Program-made: the position numbers and the translations under genes
Notes under the pieces: model-generated
Seen by the model: only the letters and a program-made list of their open reading frames with translations
What the model was told of the DNA's origin: nothing
Database searches by the model: none
Assembly (NCBI RefSeq): GCF_049532965.1
Contig: NZ_CP186694.1
Span: 682,001-746,000, forward strand
Reading direction: 5' to 3'
Source of the DNA: Roseateles sp049532965
GTDB taxonomy: Bacteria > Pseudomonadota > Gammaproteobacteria > Burkholderiales > Burkholderiaceae_C
DNA: 64,000 nucleotides
Part shown: positions 9,317 to 21,422 of the stretch, piece by piece
Layout: each line of letters opens with the position of its first letter
How positions within the stretch are numbered: the first letter of the stretch is position 1

Positions 9317-12208
9317 ATGTCCCGCAAGCCCGATCACCACGACGAGTCCGGCCGCCCGACGAGGGAGGCACCGGCGGCAGCGCCGGCCCTGCCGCGCGCT
9401 TCAGGACGCCTGGCGCTGCAACGGAGCGCGACGGCGCTGGCGCTCGGCTCCGCGCTGCTGCTGGCGGGCTGCCTGGGCGAATCGGCGCAGGACCTGCTGA
9501 AGTCGGCGAAGGGCCACCTCGAGAAGAAGGACAACAAGGCCGCGATCATCCAGCTCAAGAACGCGCTGCAGAAGGACGAATCGCTGGCCGAGGCGCGATT
9601 CCTGCTCGCCAAGGCGCTGCTGGACAGCGGCGACGTCGCCGGCGCGGCGATCGAGGCGGACAAGGCCCGGGCCCAGGGCTATGGCGGCGAGGCGCTGGTG
9701 GCGCTGCAGGCGCGCCTGCTGCTGTTGCAGGACAAGGCCGATGAACTGCTGGCGCAGTACGGGACCCGCCACTTGCAGAACGCCGCCGACGAGGCCGACC
9801 TGCAGGTGTCGCTGGTCGGCGCCTACGTCGTCAAGCAGCAATTGGCCGAGGCGCGCCGGGCCGCCGATGCGGCGCTGCGCGTGGCGCCGGACAACACGGC
9901 GGTGCGCCTGGTCCACGTCCGGCTGCTGGTGCGCGAAGGCAAGGCCGCCGACGCCCGTGAAGAGATTGACCGCGTGCTGGCGAAGGCCCCGCAGTCGGCC
10001 GAGGGCTGGCTGCTCAAGGGCGAGCTGCAGGCGGCCGCCGAGGCGCCGCCCGCGGAGCCGGTGGCCAGCTTCCGCAAGGCGCTGGAACTCGACAAGCGCC
10101 TGGTCGGCGCGCATGCCGGGCTGGTGAACCTGCTGATGCGCTCGGGCGACAAGGCTGCGGCGAAGGACGCCGTGGCCGCGATGCGGGCCGCGCTGCCGCA
10201 GCATCCGCAGACGCTGTACTACGCCGCCGTGTTCGCGCTCGACGCGGGCCAGCTCAAGGAAGCGACCGACCTGACGCAGGCGCTGATGAAGGTGTCGGCG
10301 AACAACGAGCTCACGCTGTTCCTGGCGGGTCGCGTGGCGCAGGCCAACGGCGACTTGCGGCAGGCGGAGGCGCACTTCAGCAAGATCGTCCAGACCTGGC
10401 CTGACGGGCAGCCGGCGCGCGTGGCGCTGGCCCAGCTGCAACTGCGTGGCGGCGACCTCGACCAGGCGCTGGCGACGTTGCAGCCGGCGCTTGCGTCGAA
10501 GACACCGTCGTCGGAGGTCCTCGCGCTGGCCGCGGAGATCCGCCTCAAGCAGGGGCAGGGCGCGGAGGCGGAGCGCCTGCTGGCGCGCGCCGCCGAGGCC
10601 AATCCGAATGACGTGCGCAGCCGCATCGGCCTGGCGCTCGGACAGATCCAGAAGGGCCAGGAGGCGGCCGGGCTGAGCGTGCTGCGCCAGCTTGCCGGCG
10701 AGAACAAGGGCACGCTGGCCGACATCGCGCTGATCAGCGTGCTGGTGCGCAAACAGGACTACCCGGGCGCGTCCCAGGCGATCGCCGCGCTGGAGAAGAA
10801 GGATCCGAAGTCCGCCGCCGCGCCGGAGTTGCGCGGCCGGCTGGCCTTGCTGCGCGGCGACCGTGCGGGCGCCCGCGCGGCGTTCGATGAGGCGGTCCGG
10901 CGCGAGCCGGGCTCGATGACGCTGGCCAACAGCCTGTCCTCGATGGACTTGCAGGACCGCAAGCCCGAGGACGCCGTCAAGCGCTACGAGGCGGTGCTCA
11001 AGGCCGATCCCAAGAACCTGCGCGCGGAACTGGCGGCCATCGGCCTGAAGCTGGCGCACAGGACGATCGAGCGCGACGCCGCGGCCAAGCGCCTGACCGA
11101 GCTGGCGAAGCAGCATCCGGACGACCCGGCGCCGCGCCAGGCCGCCGTTGGCCTGCTGCTCGAGAAGAAGGACTTCAAGACCGCGCTGGCGCTGGCGCAG
11201 GACGGGGTCACGGCCAGCCCCGACAACCCGGCGCTGGTGGACCTGCTGGGCCGGGTGCAGGCGGCCTCGGGCGACCGCCAGCAGGCGATCAGCAGCTTCA
11301 ACAAGGTCTCGACGCTGCAGCCGCATTCCGCGCTAGGGGCGCTGCGCCTGGTCGAGCTGCACATGCAGGCCGGCGACAAGGAAGCGGCGGCTGCCGCGCT
11401 CAAGCGCGCGCAGTCGACCAGCCCTGGCGATGGCGACGTCGCGCGTCAAGTGGTCGAGCGAAGCCTGCAACTGGGACGTCCGGAGATCGCGCTCGCCGCG
11501 GCCAAGGGCCTGCAGGCGGCGCATCCCCGGTTCGGGCTCGGCTGGAAGCTGGAGGGCGACATCGCCCGCGCCCGCAAGGACCTGCCGGCCGCGATCGCCG
11601 CCTACCGCAAGGCCGACCAGATGGCGGTCGACGCGCGCGCGCCGACGGCCAATTCGGAACTGGCCATCGTGCTGCATGACGCGCTGCTCCAGGCCGGCCG
11701 CCGAGAGGAAGCGGAGCGTCACGCCGCCGCGCACCTGGCCCGGTTCAAGACCGACCAGCTGTTCGTCTATCACCTGGGCGACGTGGCGTTGAGCGCGGGC
11801 CGCTACCCTGAGGCCGAGCAGCGTTATCAAGCGGTGCTGGCGATGAATCCGGAGAACGCGGCGGCCGCCAACAACATCGCCTGGTTGCGGCTGCGGGCCG
11901 GCAAGGCCGATGAAGGCTTGAAATTTGCCGAGCAAGCGAACAAGCTGCGTCCCAATGTGCCGCCGTACATGGACACGCTGGCGGAGGCGCTGGCCGCCAA
12001 GGGCCAGAACGCCAAGGCGGTGGAGGTGCAGAAAGAGGCGGTGAAGCAGGCGCCGGGGGTTCCCGCCTACCGGCTGCGCCTGGCGCAGTTGTACGTGGCG
12101 GGCGGCAAGAAGGGCGACGCCGAGGCGGAACTCAAGCGCCTGGCCGAGCTGGGACCGAATTTCGAGCAACAAGCCGAGGTGCGCAAGCTGCAGGCCGCGA
12201 TCCGCTGA
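9317..12208 (+). CDS. prsT: XrtA/PEP-CTERM system TPR-repeat lipoprotein PrsT
   Basis: Large periplasm-facing scaffold associated with exosortase/exopolysaccharide loci; its exact role in export or assembly is not established. The protein has 963 residues: a cytoplasmic N-terminal tail, a hydrophobic stretch ending in the lipobox LLAGC (Cys near residue 52), then an almost continuous array of tetratricopeptide repeats to the C-terminus (for example DKAAIIQLKNAL-type and YPEAEQRYQAVLAMNPENA-type units). It sits 72 bp after prsR. A strong hairpin without a T-run follows the stop codon. Confidence 0.92.
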   Translation: MSRKPDHHDESGRPTREAPAAAPALPRASGRLALQRSATALALGSALLLAGCLGESAQDLLKSAKGHLEKKDNKAAIIQLKNALQKDESLAEARFLLAKALLDSGDVAGAAIEADKARAQGYGGEALVALQARLLLLQDKADELLAQYGTRHLQNAADEADLQVSLVGAYVVKQQLAEARRAADAALRVAPDNTAVRLVHVRLLVREGKAADAREEIDRVLAKAPQSAEGWLLKGELQAAAEAPPAEPVASFRKALELDKRLVGAHAGLVNLLMRSGDKAAAKDAVAAMRAALPQHPQTLYYAAVFALDAGQLKEATDLTQALMKVSANNELTLFLAGRVAQANGDLRQAEAHFSKIVQTWPDGQPARVALAQLQLRGGDLDQALATLQPALASKTPSSEVLALAAEIRLKQGQGAEAERLLARAAEANPNDVRSRIGLALGQIQKGQEAAGLSVLRQLAGENKGTLADIALISVLVRKQDYPGASQAIAALEKKDPKSAAAPELRGRLALLRGDRAGARAAFDEAVRREPGSMTLANSLSSMDLQDRKPEDAVKRYEAVLKADPKNLRAELAAIGLKLAHRTIERDAAAKRLTELAKQHPDDPAPRQAAVGLLLEKKDFKTALALAQDGVTASPDNPALVDLLGRVQAASGDRQQAISSFNKVSTLQPHSALGALRLVELHMQAGDKEAAAAALKRAQSTSPGDGDVARQVVERSLQLGRPEIALAAAKGLQAAHPRFGLGWKLEGDIARARKDLPAAIAAYRKADQMAVDARAPTANSELAIVLHDALLQAGRREEAERHAAAHLARFKTDQLFVYHLGDVALSAGRYPEAEQRYQAVLAMNPENAAAANNIAWLRLRAGKADEGLKFAEQANKLRPNVPPYMDTLAEALAAKGQNAKAVEVQKEAVKQAPGVPAYRLRLAQLYVAGGKKGDAEAELKRLAELGPNFEQQAEVRKLQAAIR

Positions 12209-12234
12209 GGCGGTCGATCCCGCGATCGATCGCC
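12209..12234 (+). repeat. Hairpin immediately after the prsT stop codon
   Basis: GGCGGTCGATC and GATCGATCGCC form an 11-bp stem with one G-U pair around the loop CCGC. There is no following T-run, so it is more likely an mRNA-stabilising or attenuating structure than a terminator. The downstream gene starts 50 bp later. Confidence 0.5.
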
Positions 12235-12283
12235 ACGACGGGCCGAAAGGCAGTGGCGTCACCGCGCCTGGGAGGGGACGGTC

Positions 12284-13588
12284 ATGAGCCAGATTCGACG
12301 ATCCAGTCTGCGCAAGCGGCTGCACCAGGGGCTGCGGCGGATGTTCTCGTGGCTGCCGCGCCCGGCGCGCTTCGCCATCTACCGGCGCATGGTGGATTGC
12401 GACCCGTCGCCTTCGGAGCGGCTGGAGCTCAAGGTGGCGGAAACCGAGGAGGAGCTCGACGCCTGCTTCCGCATCCTGCACGACGCCTATGTCGGCAGCG
12501 GCTTCATGAAACCGGACCCGAGCGGCCTGCGCGTGACGATCTACCACGCGCTGCCGACCACGACGACGCTGTGCGCGAAGTACGACGGCGTCGTGGTGGG
12601 GACGATCTCGATGGTGCGGGAAGGGGTGTTCGGTTTCCCGTTGCAATCGGTCTTCGACCTCGAGGGCGTGCGGGCCAAGGGCGGCAAGGTCGCGGAGATC
12701 TCCGCGCTGGCGGTGGCGCCGGCGTTCCGCAAGACCGGCGGCGCGATCCTGTTCCCACTGATGAAGTTCATGCACCAGTACTGCACGGAGTACTTCGATA
12801 CCCGGCACCTGGTCATCGCGGTCAACCCCGACAAGATCGAACTGTACGAAGCGCTGCTGTTCTTCCGGCGGCTCAAGGAGCAGACGGTGGCGGAGTACGA
12901 CTTCGCCAACGGAGCGCCGGCGGTCGGCGCGACGCTGGACCTGCACGAGGCCGATGCGCTGTTCGAGCGGCACTACCGCGGCCGCAGGCCGGTGAAGAAC
13001 CTGCATCACTACTTCTTCCGCCACCGGCTGCCCAACATCCAGCTGCCGGAGCGCCGCTTCCACACGACCAACGACCCGGTCATGACGCCGGCGCTGCTGG
13101 ACCACTTCTTCAACCGCGTGGTGCCGGTGTTTCCGCAGCTGGACGACCGCAAGAAGGCGCTGCTGTGGTCGGTGTACCGCGAGGACCCGCAGTTCCGCGC
13201 GGTGCTGCCGATGCTCAGCGGCGGCGGCCAGGACCTGGGGCGCTCGCTGCGGCAGTACCCGCGGTACTCGATCCGTTGCCCCGGCCACATGGACATCCGC
13301 GCGGCCAACGACAGCCAGCTGGGGCATTTCGACCTCGATGTGATCGAGGTCTCGGCGCATGGCTTCCAGGCCGAGTGCGACCATGAATTGCCGCTGCAGA
13401 TCGACGGCACCGTCGAGATCGAACTGGGCCACAACGAGACCGCCCATGTGACCGCGCGCGCGGTGCGCCGCAAGGACACGGAGCAGGGGAGCTTCTACGG
13501 CTTCCGCATCGACGAACCCGACCGCCACTGGCGCAGCTTTGTGTCCACGCTGGAGATGGGCACGACCGCGAAGGACCTCGCCGCATGA
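12284..13588 (+). CDS. PEP-CTERM/exosortase-associated N-acyltransferase (FeeM-like) with C-terminal PilZ-like domain
   Basis: The N-terminal part (about 45-250) matches the N-acyl amino acid synthase-like GNAT family found beside exosortase genes (CFRILHDAYVGSGFMKPD, KVAEISALAVAPAFRKTGG), predicted to transfer a fatty acyl group to an amine. Residues 320-425 look like a PilZ domain: RYSIR at 327-331 fits RxxxR, and EVSAHG at 355-360 fits the second PilZ motif except that Glu replaces Asp/Asn. The 434-residue protein is therefore longer than a bare acyltransferase domain. c-di-GMP control of acylation is an inference. Its last four bases overlap the next gene's ATG. Acyl donor and acceptor are unknown. 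Confidence 0.85.
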   Translation: MSQIRRSSLRKRLHQGLRRMFSWLPRPARFAIYRRMVDCDPSPSERLELKVAETEEELDACFRILHDAYVGSGFMKPDPSGLRVTIYHALPTTTTLCAKYDGVVVGTISMVREGVFGFPLQSVFDLEGVRAKGGKVAEISALAVAPAFRKTGGAILFPLMKFMHQYCTEYFDTRHLVIAVNPDKIELYEALLFFRRLKEQTVAEYDFANGAPAVGATLDLHEADALFERHYRGRRPVKNLHHYFFRHRLPNIQLPERRFHTTNDPVMTPALLDHFFNRVVPVFPQLDDRKKALLWSVYREDPQFRAVLPMLSGGGQDLGRSLRQYPRYSIRCPGHMDIRAANDSQLGHFDLDVIEVSAHGFQAECDHELPLQIDGTVEIELGHNETAHVTARAVRRKDTEQGSFYGFRIDEPDRHWRSFVSTLEMGTTAKDLAA

Positions 13589-14436
13589 TCCGCCGCATTG
13601 CTGCCTTCCCCGAACCGATGGGCCACGCCGAAGGACCGGCTGCCGCAGTGCGTCGGCGGGCGGTGTTGGGCGCGATCGGGGCTTGCGCCTTCATGCCGGC
13701 GGCGCGGGCACAGGAGATGTCCAACACCTTGCCGGACCTGATCGACCGCAGCCGTCAGGCGGTGGTGGCGGTGGGCACCTTCGCGGCGACGGACAGTCCG
13801 CGCTTCGGTTTCCGGGGCACGGGCTTCCTGGTCGGCGACGGGCGGCGGATCGTGACCTGTTCCCACGTGGTCCCGAATCCAGTCGAGAAGGACCTGATGA
13901 TCATCGTCCCCGCGGCTGGCAACAAGTCCGGGCAGCCGCAGCTGCGACCGGTGAAGCTGCTGCGACGCGATGCGCTGCACGACCTGGCGGTGCTGGAGCT
14001 GGCGGACGACAAGGGCGCGCTGGTCGGCGTGCTGGACCTGGCGGAGACCGCCGGCGAGCAGCCGGTGGTACGCGAGGGCACGGCGGTGGCACTGATGGGG
14101 TATCCCATCGGCACGGCGCTGGGCGTGACGATGGCGACGCATCGCGGCGCCGTGGCGGCGATCACGCGCGCGGCGCTGCCGGCGCCGAGCTCCAATGCGC
14201 TGTCCGAGCGCGCGGTGCGCCAGTTGCGCGAGGGGGACATGGAGTTCCTGCAACTGGACATCACCGCCTACCCCGGCAACAGCGGCGGTCCGCTGCTGGA
14301 CATCCGCACCGGCAAGGTGGTGGGGGTGGTCAACATGGTGGCGCTCAAGGGCACCCGTGAATCGGCGCTCAGCGCGCCCAGCGGCATCAGCTACGCGGTG
14401 CCGGTGCGGTATGTGTGGCCGATGCTGGGGAAGTGA
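13585..14436 (+). CDS. Trypsin-like serine protease, exported
   Basis: Secreted or periplasmic S1-type protease of 283 residues. The N-terminus has a twin-arginine-like RRR followed by a hydrophobic stretch ending near AARAQ (about residue 43). The triad is complete: H94 in TCSHVV, D133 in HDLAVLEL, S233 in GNSGGPLL. There is no PDZ domain, which separates it from DegP proteins. The ATG overlaps the end of the acyltransferase gene by 4 bp, so the two are probably translationally coupled and belong to the exosortase-associated operon. Substrate unknown. Confidence 0.88.
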   Translation: MIRRIAAFPEPMGHAEGPAAAVRRRAVLGAIGACAFMPAARAQEMSNTLPDLIDRSRQAVVAVGTFAATDSPRFGFRGTGFLVGDGRRIVTCSHVVPNPVEKDLMIIVPAAGNKSGQPQLRPVKLLRRDALHDLAVLELADDKGALVGVLDLAETAGEQPVVREGTAVALMGYPIGTALGVTMATHRGAVAAITRAALPAPSSNALSERAVRQLREGDMEFLQLDITAYPGNSGGPLLDIRTGKVVGVVNMVALKGTRESALSAPSGISYAVPVRYVWPMLGK

Positions 14437-14462
14437 ACGTCGCGGTCCTGCCGCGTTGAGCC

Positions 14463-15908
14463 CTAACCGGCGTGCCCCACAGGCGCCGCCACCCCTTCCT
14501 GCGGCGCCGGCTCCCTGAGCAGCAGCGCCAGCAGCCCGCCGCTCGCCGCGAACACGGCACCCACCGCGAAGGCCACGCGGTAGCCGCCCGCCAGTGCCAC
14601 CGGCATCGCCGCACCCAGCGCACCCAGGTCCGCCGTCCGCGACGCCGCCAGGCTGGCGAGCACCGCCAGCCCCAGCGAGCCGCCCATCATGAAGGACGTG
14701 TTGACCACGCCGGACGCCAGGCCCGACTCGCTGGGTGCGACCTCGCTCATCGCCGCCAGCAGCACCGGGTTGAACGCCACGCCCGCACCCAGCCCCAGCA
14801 GCAGCATGCCGGGCAGCACGTCCAGCCAGAAGCCCCCCTCCGCCGGCGCCCGCGCAAACAGCGCCAGCCCCAGCGCCGCCAGCAGCAGGCCACCGCACAG
14901 CGGCTTGCGAAGGCCGAACTTCATGACCAGCTTCGCCGACAGGCCCACCGAGAAGGCGGCCATGATCAGGTTGGCGGGCAGGAAGCCCAGGCCCACATGC
15001 ATGGCGTCGTAGCCCAGCACCAGCTGCATGTACAGCGCCGACAGGAAGAACCACGCGAACATCGCCGCCGCCCAGAGGACACCGATCACGTTGGAGACCG
15101 CCACCGACCGCAGCCGGAACAGCGACAACGGCATCAGCGGATGCGCGACCTTCATCTCCAGTACCAGGAACGCCGCCAGCAGCGCCGCCGCGATGCCCAG
15201 CAGCCCCAGCGTGCGGGCCGATGTCCAGCCCGCCTCGTTGCCGTTGACCACCGCGTAGACCGCCAGCATCAGCGACAGCGTCACGGTCACCGCGCCGGCC
15301 CAGTCCAGCGTCTCGCCGGGCGCCGTCGGGCCGCCACGGTCGATCAGCCACAGGCACAGGCCGATCACCAGCGCACCGATCGGCAGGTTGACCAGGAAGA
15401 TCCAGTGCCAACTCAGCGTGCTGGTCAGCAGGCCGCCCAGCAGCACGCCGATGCTGCCGCCGCCCGCGCACACGAAGCCGTACACCCCCATCGCCTTGGC
15501 GCGCTCCGCGGGCTCGGTGAACATGTTCATGATCAGCGACAGCGAGATCGCCGACACCACCGCCCCGCCCAGCCCCTGGATCGCGCGGGCCGCGATCAGC
15601 AGGCCCTGCGTATGGGCCAGCCCGCAGGCCGCCGACGCCGCCGTGAACAGCGCCAGCCCGGCCAGGAACATGCGCCGATGGCCGTACAGGTCGCCCAGCC
15701 GGCCGCCCAGCAGCATGAAGCCGCCGAAGGTCAGCATGTAGGCGTTGACCACCCAGACCAGCGAGGTCTCGGTGAAGTGCAGGTCGGCACGGATCGAGGG
15801 CAGGGCGACGTTCACGATGGTCGTGTCGAGCACGATCATCAGCACGCCCAGGCACAGCACGCCCAGGGCCAGCCAGCGGCGGCGTTTCGGATCGAGGTGA
15901 GCAGTCAT
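14463..15908 (-). CDS. MFS drug exporter, DHA2 (EmrB/QacA) family
   Basis: Proton-driven multidrug efflux permease of 481 residues with about 14 predicted membrane helices. Motifs are the DHA2-typical LDTTIVNVALPSI in helix 1 and GGRLGDLYGHRR (motif A) in the loop after helix 2. The gene converges with the protease gene, with a 26-bp gap. No EmrA-like adaptor or regulator gene adjoins it, so it probably works alone in the inner membrane. Substrates cannot be inferred. Confidence 0.9.
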   Translation of the reverse strand: MTAHLDPKRRRWLALGVLCLGVLMIVLDTTIVNVALPSIRADLHFTETSLVWVVNAYMLTFGGFMLLGGRLGDLYGHRRMFLAGLALFTAASAACGLAHTQGLLIAARAIQGLGGAVVSAISLSLIMNMFTEPAERAKAMGVYGFVCAGGGSIGVLLGGLLTSTLSWHWIFLVNLPIGALVIGLCLWLIDRGGPTAPGETLDWAGAVTVTLSLMLAVYAVVNGNEAGWTSARTLGLLGIAAALLAAFLVLEMKVAHPLMPLSLFRLRSVAVSNVIGVLWAAAMFAWFFLSALYMQLVLGYDAMHVGLGFLPANLIMAAFSVGLSAKLVMKFGLRKPLCGGLLLAALGLALFARAPAEGGFWLDVLPGMLLLGLGAGVAFNPVLLAAMSEVAPSESGLASGVVNTSFMMGGSLGLAVLASLAASRTADLGALGAAMPVALAGGYRVAFAVGAVFAASGGLLALLLREPAPQEGVAAPVGHAG

Positions 15909-16147
15909 GGCGGATTGGCGTCCGTTGAGGGGGTCGTTGAAGAACCGTTGAAGGGGCCGTGACGGGTTCGTGAAGACAGCCGGGGTTTCGCTTCACGACG
16001 ATCGGCACTGACGATTTTCGACATCCTCGCTGTCGGTCGATCGCTGACGAGCACTGACGCCATCGCATCACCCGGCGATACGTCTTTCGCGTCTGCATCG
16101 CGGACATCGACGGGCGGACGATGCCTCAGATCGAAAGGAGCACCGCC

Positions 16148-16345
16148 ATGAGCATCACCAAGCACGCCAAGGCTGCGAGGGACGAACGGACCAGCATGTT
16201 CAAGACCGCGCTGTTGTTGACCAGCATCGCCATGGCCATCGGCCTGCTCTTCAGCGCGATGCAGGACGCCCGCGGTGCCGATGCCGAGGACTCGCGCGAC
16301 GCGGCGTCCTCCTCCGCGCTCATGACGGCCGGCGACGACAGCTGA
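16148..16345 (+). CDS. Small single-span membrane protein, unknown function
   Basis: 65 residues. I chose the ATG at 16148 because GAAAGGAG ends about 7 bp before it; an in-frame ATG 27 bp upstream lacks a ribosome-binding site. A basic N-terminus (SITKHAKAARDER) precedes one hydrophobic segment (about 18-37, FKTALLLTSIAMAIGLLFSA), then a short acidic/serine tail (DAEDSRDAASSS), giving a likely N-in topology. It lies between the divergent MFS gene and convergent sdaA. I do not recognise a family. Confidence 0.6.
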   Translation: MSITKHAKAARDERTSMFKTALLLTSIAMAIGLLFSAMQDARGADAEDSRDAASSSALMTAGDDS

Positions 16346-16386
16346 CCCGTTGCGGCGGCGCGGCTGGCGCGCCCCGCCCGGGCCCC

Positions 16387-17778
16387 TCAGCACTCGACGA
16401 TGTTGACCGCCAGACCGCCGCGCGCGGTCTCCTTGTACTTCGTCATCATGTCCGCGCCGGTCTCGCGCATCGTTTTGATCACCTTGTCCAGGCTCACATG
16501 GTGCGTGCCGTCGCCGCGCAGCGCCATGCGGGCCGCGTTGATCGCCTTCACCGACGCGATCGCGTTGCGTTCGATGCACGGAATCTGAACCAGCCCCCCC
16601 ACCGGATCGCAGGTCAGGCCCAGGTGGTGCTCCATGCCGATCTCGGCCGCGTTCTCCGCCTGTGCTGGCGTGCCGCCCATGACCGCGCACAGCGCGCCCG
16701 CCGCCATGGAGCAGGCTACCCCGACCTCGCCCTGGCAACCGACCTCCGCGCCGGAGATCGACGCGTTCTCCTTGTAGAGGATGCCGATCGCGGCGGCCGT
16801 CAGCAGGAAGTCGACGATGCCGTCCTCATTGGCGCCGTGCACGAAACGCGCGTAGTAGTGCAGCACCGCCGGCACGATACCGGCCGCGCCGTTGGTCGGT
16901 GCCGTGACGACGCGGCCGCCCGCGGCGTTTTCCTCGTTGACCGCCAGCGCGTACAGGTTCACCCAGTCCATCACCTGCAGCGGATCGCGCAGCGCCGCCT
17001 CGGGGTTGCTGGTCAGTTCGCGATACAGCTGCGCCGAACGCCGGCGCACCTTGAAGCCGCCCGGCAGGACGCCCTCCGCGCGGCAGCCGCGCTGGACGCA
17101 CTCCTGCATCACGCGCCAGATGTTGAGCAGCCCGGCGCGCGTGTCCTCGTCGCTGCGCCAGTGGCGCTCGTTGCGCCGCATGATCTCGGCGATCGAACAC
17201 TGTTCCTTCTCGGCCAGCGCCAGCAGCTCCGCGCCGGTCTTGAACGGATAGGGCAGCACCGTCGTGTCGGGCGCGATCTGCTTCTGCTTGCTGCCGTCCG
17301 CCAGCACTTCCTCGCTGACGACGAAGCCGCCGCCCACCGAGTAGTACACGCGGTTCTGCAGCTCGTTGCCGTCCGCGTCGTAGGCGATCAGCCGCATGCC
17401 GTTCGCATGCAGCGGCAGGCTCTGGCGGCGGTACATGACGAGGTCGCGTGCCTCGTCGAAGGCGACCACCTGGTCGCCGCCCAGCGCGATGCGCTTGTCG
17501 TTGCGGATGGCGTCGAGCAGGCCAGGAATCGCCTCGATGTCGACGGTGTCCGGCTCATGCCCCGCCAGGCCCAGCAGCACGGCCTTGTCCGAGCCGTGGC
17601 CCTTGCCGGTGGCGCCCAGCGAGCCATACAGCGCGGTGGCCACGCGCACCGTCCTGTCGAGCACGCCTTCATGCCGCAGGCGCTGCACGAACATGCGCGC
17701 CGCGCGCATCGGCCCGACGGTGTGCGAACTCGACGGCCCGATGCCGATCTTGAAGAGGTCAAAGACGGAAACTGCCAT
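16387..17778 (-). CDS. sdaA: L-serine ammonia-lyase (iron-sulfur type)
   Basis: Cytosolic enzyme converting L-serine to pyruvate and ammonia with a [4Fe-4S] cluster. The protein has 463 residues in the single-polypeptide form. The cluster cysteines are C348 (EVGCQGEVG), C390 (GLTCDPVGG) and C401 (QIPCIERN), and the N-terminal IGIGPSSSHTVGPM motif is intact. The gene begins 98 bp after gcvP on the same strand with no obvious terminator between, so it is likely the last gene of the glycine-induced operon, disposing of serine made from glycine-derived one-carbon units. Confidence 0.95.
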   Translation of the reverse strand: MAVSVFDLFKIGIGPSSSHTVGPMRAARMFVQRLRHEGVLDRTVRVATALYGSLGATGKGHGSDKAVLLGLAGHEPDTVDIEAIPGLLDAIRNDKRIALGGDQVVAFDEARDLVMYRRQSLPLHANGMRLIAYDADGNELQNRVYYSVGGGFVVSEEVLADGSKQKQIAPDTTVLPYPFKTGAELLALAEKEQCSIAEIMRRNERHWRSDEDTRAGLLNIWRVMQECVQRGCRAEGVLPGGFKVRRRSAQLYRELTSNPEAALRDPLQVMDWVNLYALAVNEENAAGGRVVTAPTNGAAGIVPAVLHYYARFVHGANEDGIVDFLLTAAAIGILYKENASISGAEVGCQGEVGVACSMAAGALCAVMGGTPAQAENAAEIGMEHHLGLTCDPVGGLVQIPCIERNAIASVKAINAARMALRGDGTHHVSLDKVIKTMRETGADMMTKYKETARGGLAVNIVEC

Positions 17779-17876
17779 GGCTCACCTCTGCGGGTCGTCG
17801 AGGGCGGTTCAAGCGCCCCTCATTGGGCTAGGCGGCATGGACGCGCCGCGGGCGTCGTCCATGACGGGGACTCGGC

Positions 17877-20789
<2,913 letters not shown>

Positions 20790-20884
20790 GGCGGGCGATC
20801 CTGGAGATGAAATTCGTTGCCGGCTCGCCCCCCTCATCGGGAACGGCCAGCCAATCGGTCAATGCGACGCAGCACCCCTGCGAT

Positions 20885-20925
20885 CACTCCCTCTCCCGCT
20901 TGCGGAAGAGGGCAGGGGTGAGGGC
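20885..20925. repeat. REP-like palindromic element between gcvH and gcvP
   Basis: The sequence has the shape CACTCCCTCTCCCGC - short loop - GCGGAAGAGGGCAGGGGTGAG, an imperfect inverted repeat. Very similar CCCTCTCCC/GGGAGAGGG elements are common between genes in many proteobacteria. In mRNA it may stabilise the upstream gcvTH part or reduce gcvP expression. Only this copy is in the window. Confidence 0.6.
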
Positions 20926-20975
20926 GGGGCCGGGGCAGTCAGCCCTGCAGGCGCTGCGCGCACGGGTGCGAAGCG

Positions 20976-21347
20976 TCAGGAGTTCTTCACCAGCTCGTCG
21001 TAGGCGGTGCTGTCCATCAGGCCATCGAGTTCCGACGGATTGGACAGCTTGACCTTGAAGAACCAGCCCGACTTCAGCGGGTCGGAGTTGGCCAGCGACG
21101 GGTCGGCGCGCAGCGCTTCGTTGACTTCGACGACCTCGCCGGAGACCGGCGCATAGACGTCGGCGGCGGCCTTGACCGACTCGACGACGCCGGCCACTTC
21201 CTTGGCGGCAAACGACTTGCCGACCTCGGGCAGGTCCACGAACACGACGTCGCCCAGCGCGTCCTGCGCATGGACCGTGATGCCCACGGTGGCGATGCCG
21301 TCGGTGGTGTCGACCCACTCGTGGTCGGGCGTGTACTTGATGCTCAT
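20976..21347 (-). CDS. gcvH: Glycine cleavage system H protein
   Basis: Lipoyl carrier shuttling the aminomethyl intermediate among GcvP, GcvT and lipoamide dehydrogenase. The protein has 123 residues, with the lipoylated lysine K59 in VVESVKAA and the typical N-terminus KYTPDHEWV. It lies 75 bp after gcvT in the same operon. The dihydrolipoyl dehydrogenase (L protein) is not in the window. Confidence 0.97.
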   Translation of the reverse strand: MSIKYTPDHEWVDTTDGIATVGITVHAQDALGDVVFVDLPEVGKSFAAKEVAGVVESVKAAADVYAPVSGEVVEVNEALRADPSLANSDPLKSGWFFKVKLSNPSELDGLMDSTAYDELVKNS

Positions 21348-21422
21348 GCGGAAGCTCCGTGCAACCCGTGGTTGCGCAAGGTTGAAATGAGAGGAAGGGG
21401 AAGGGCGACCCAGGATCGCGGA

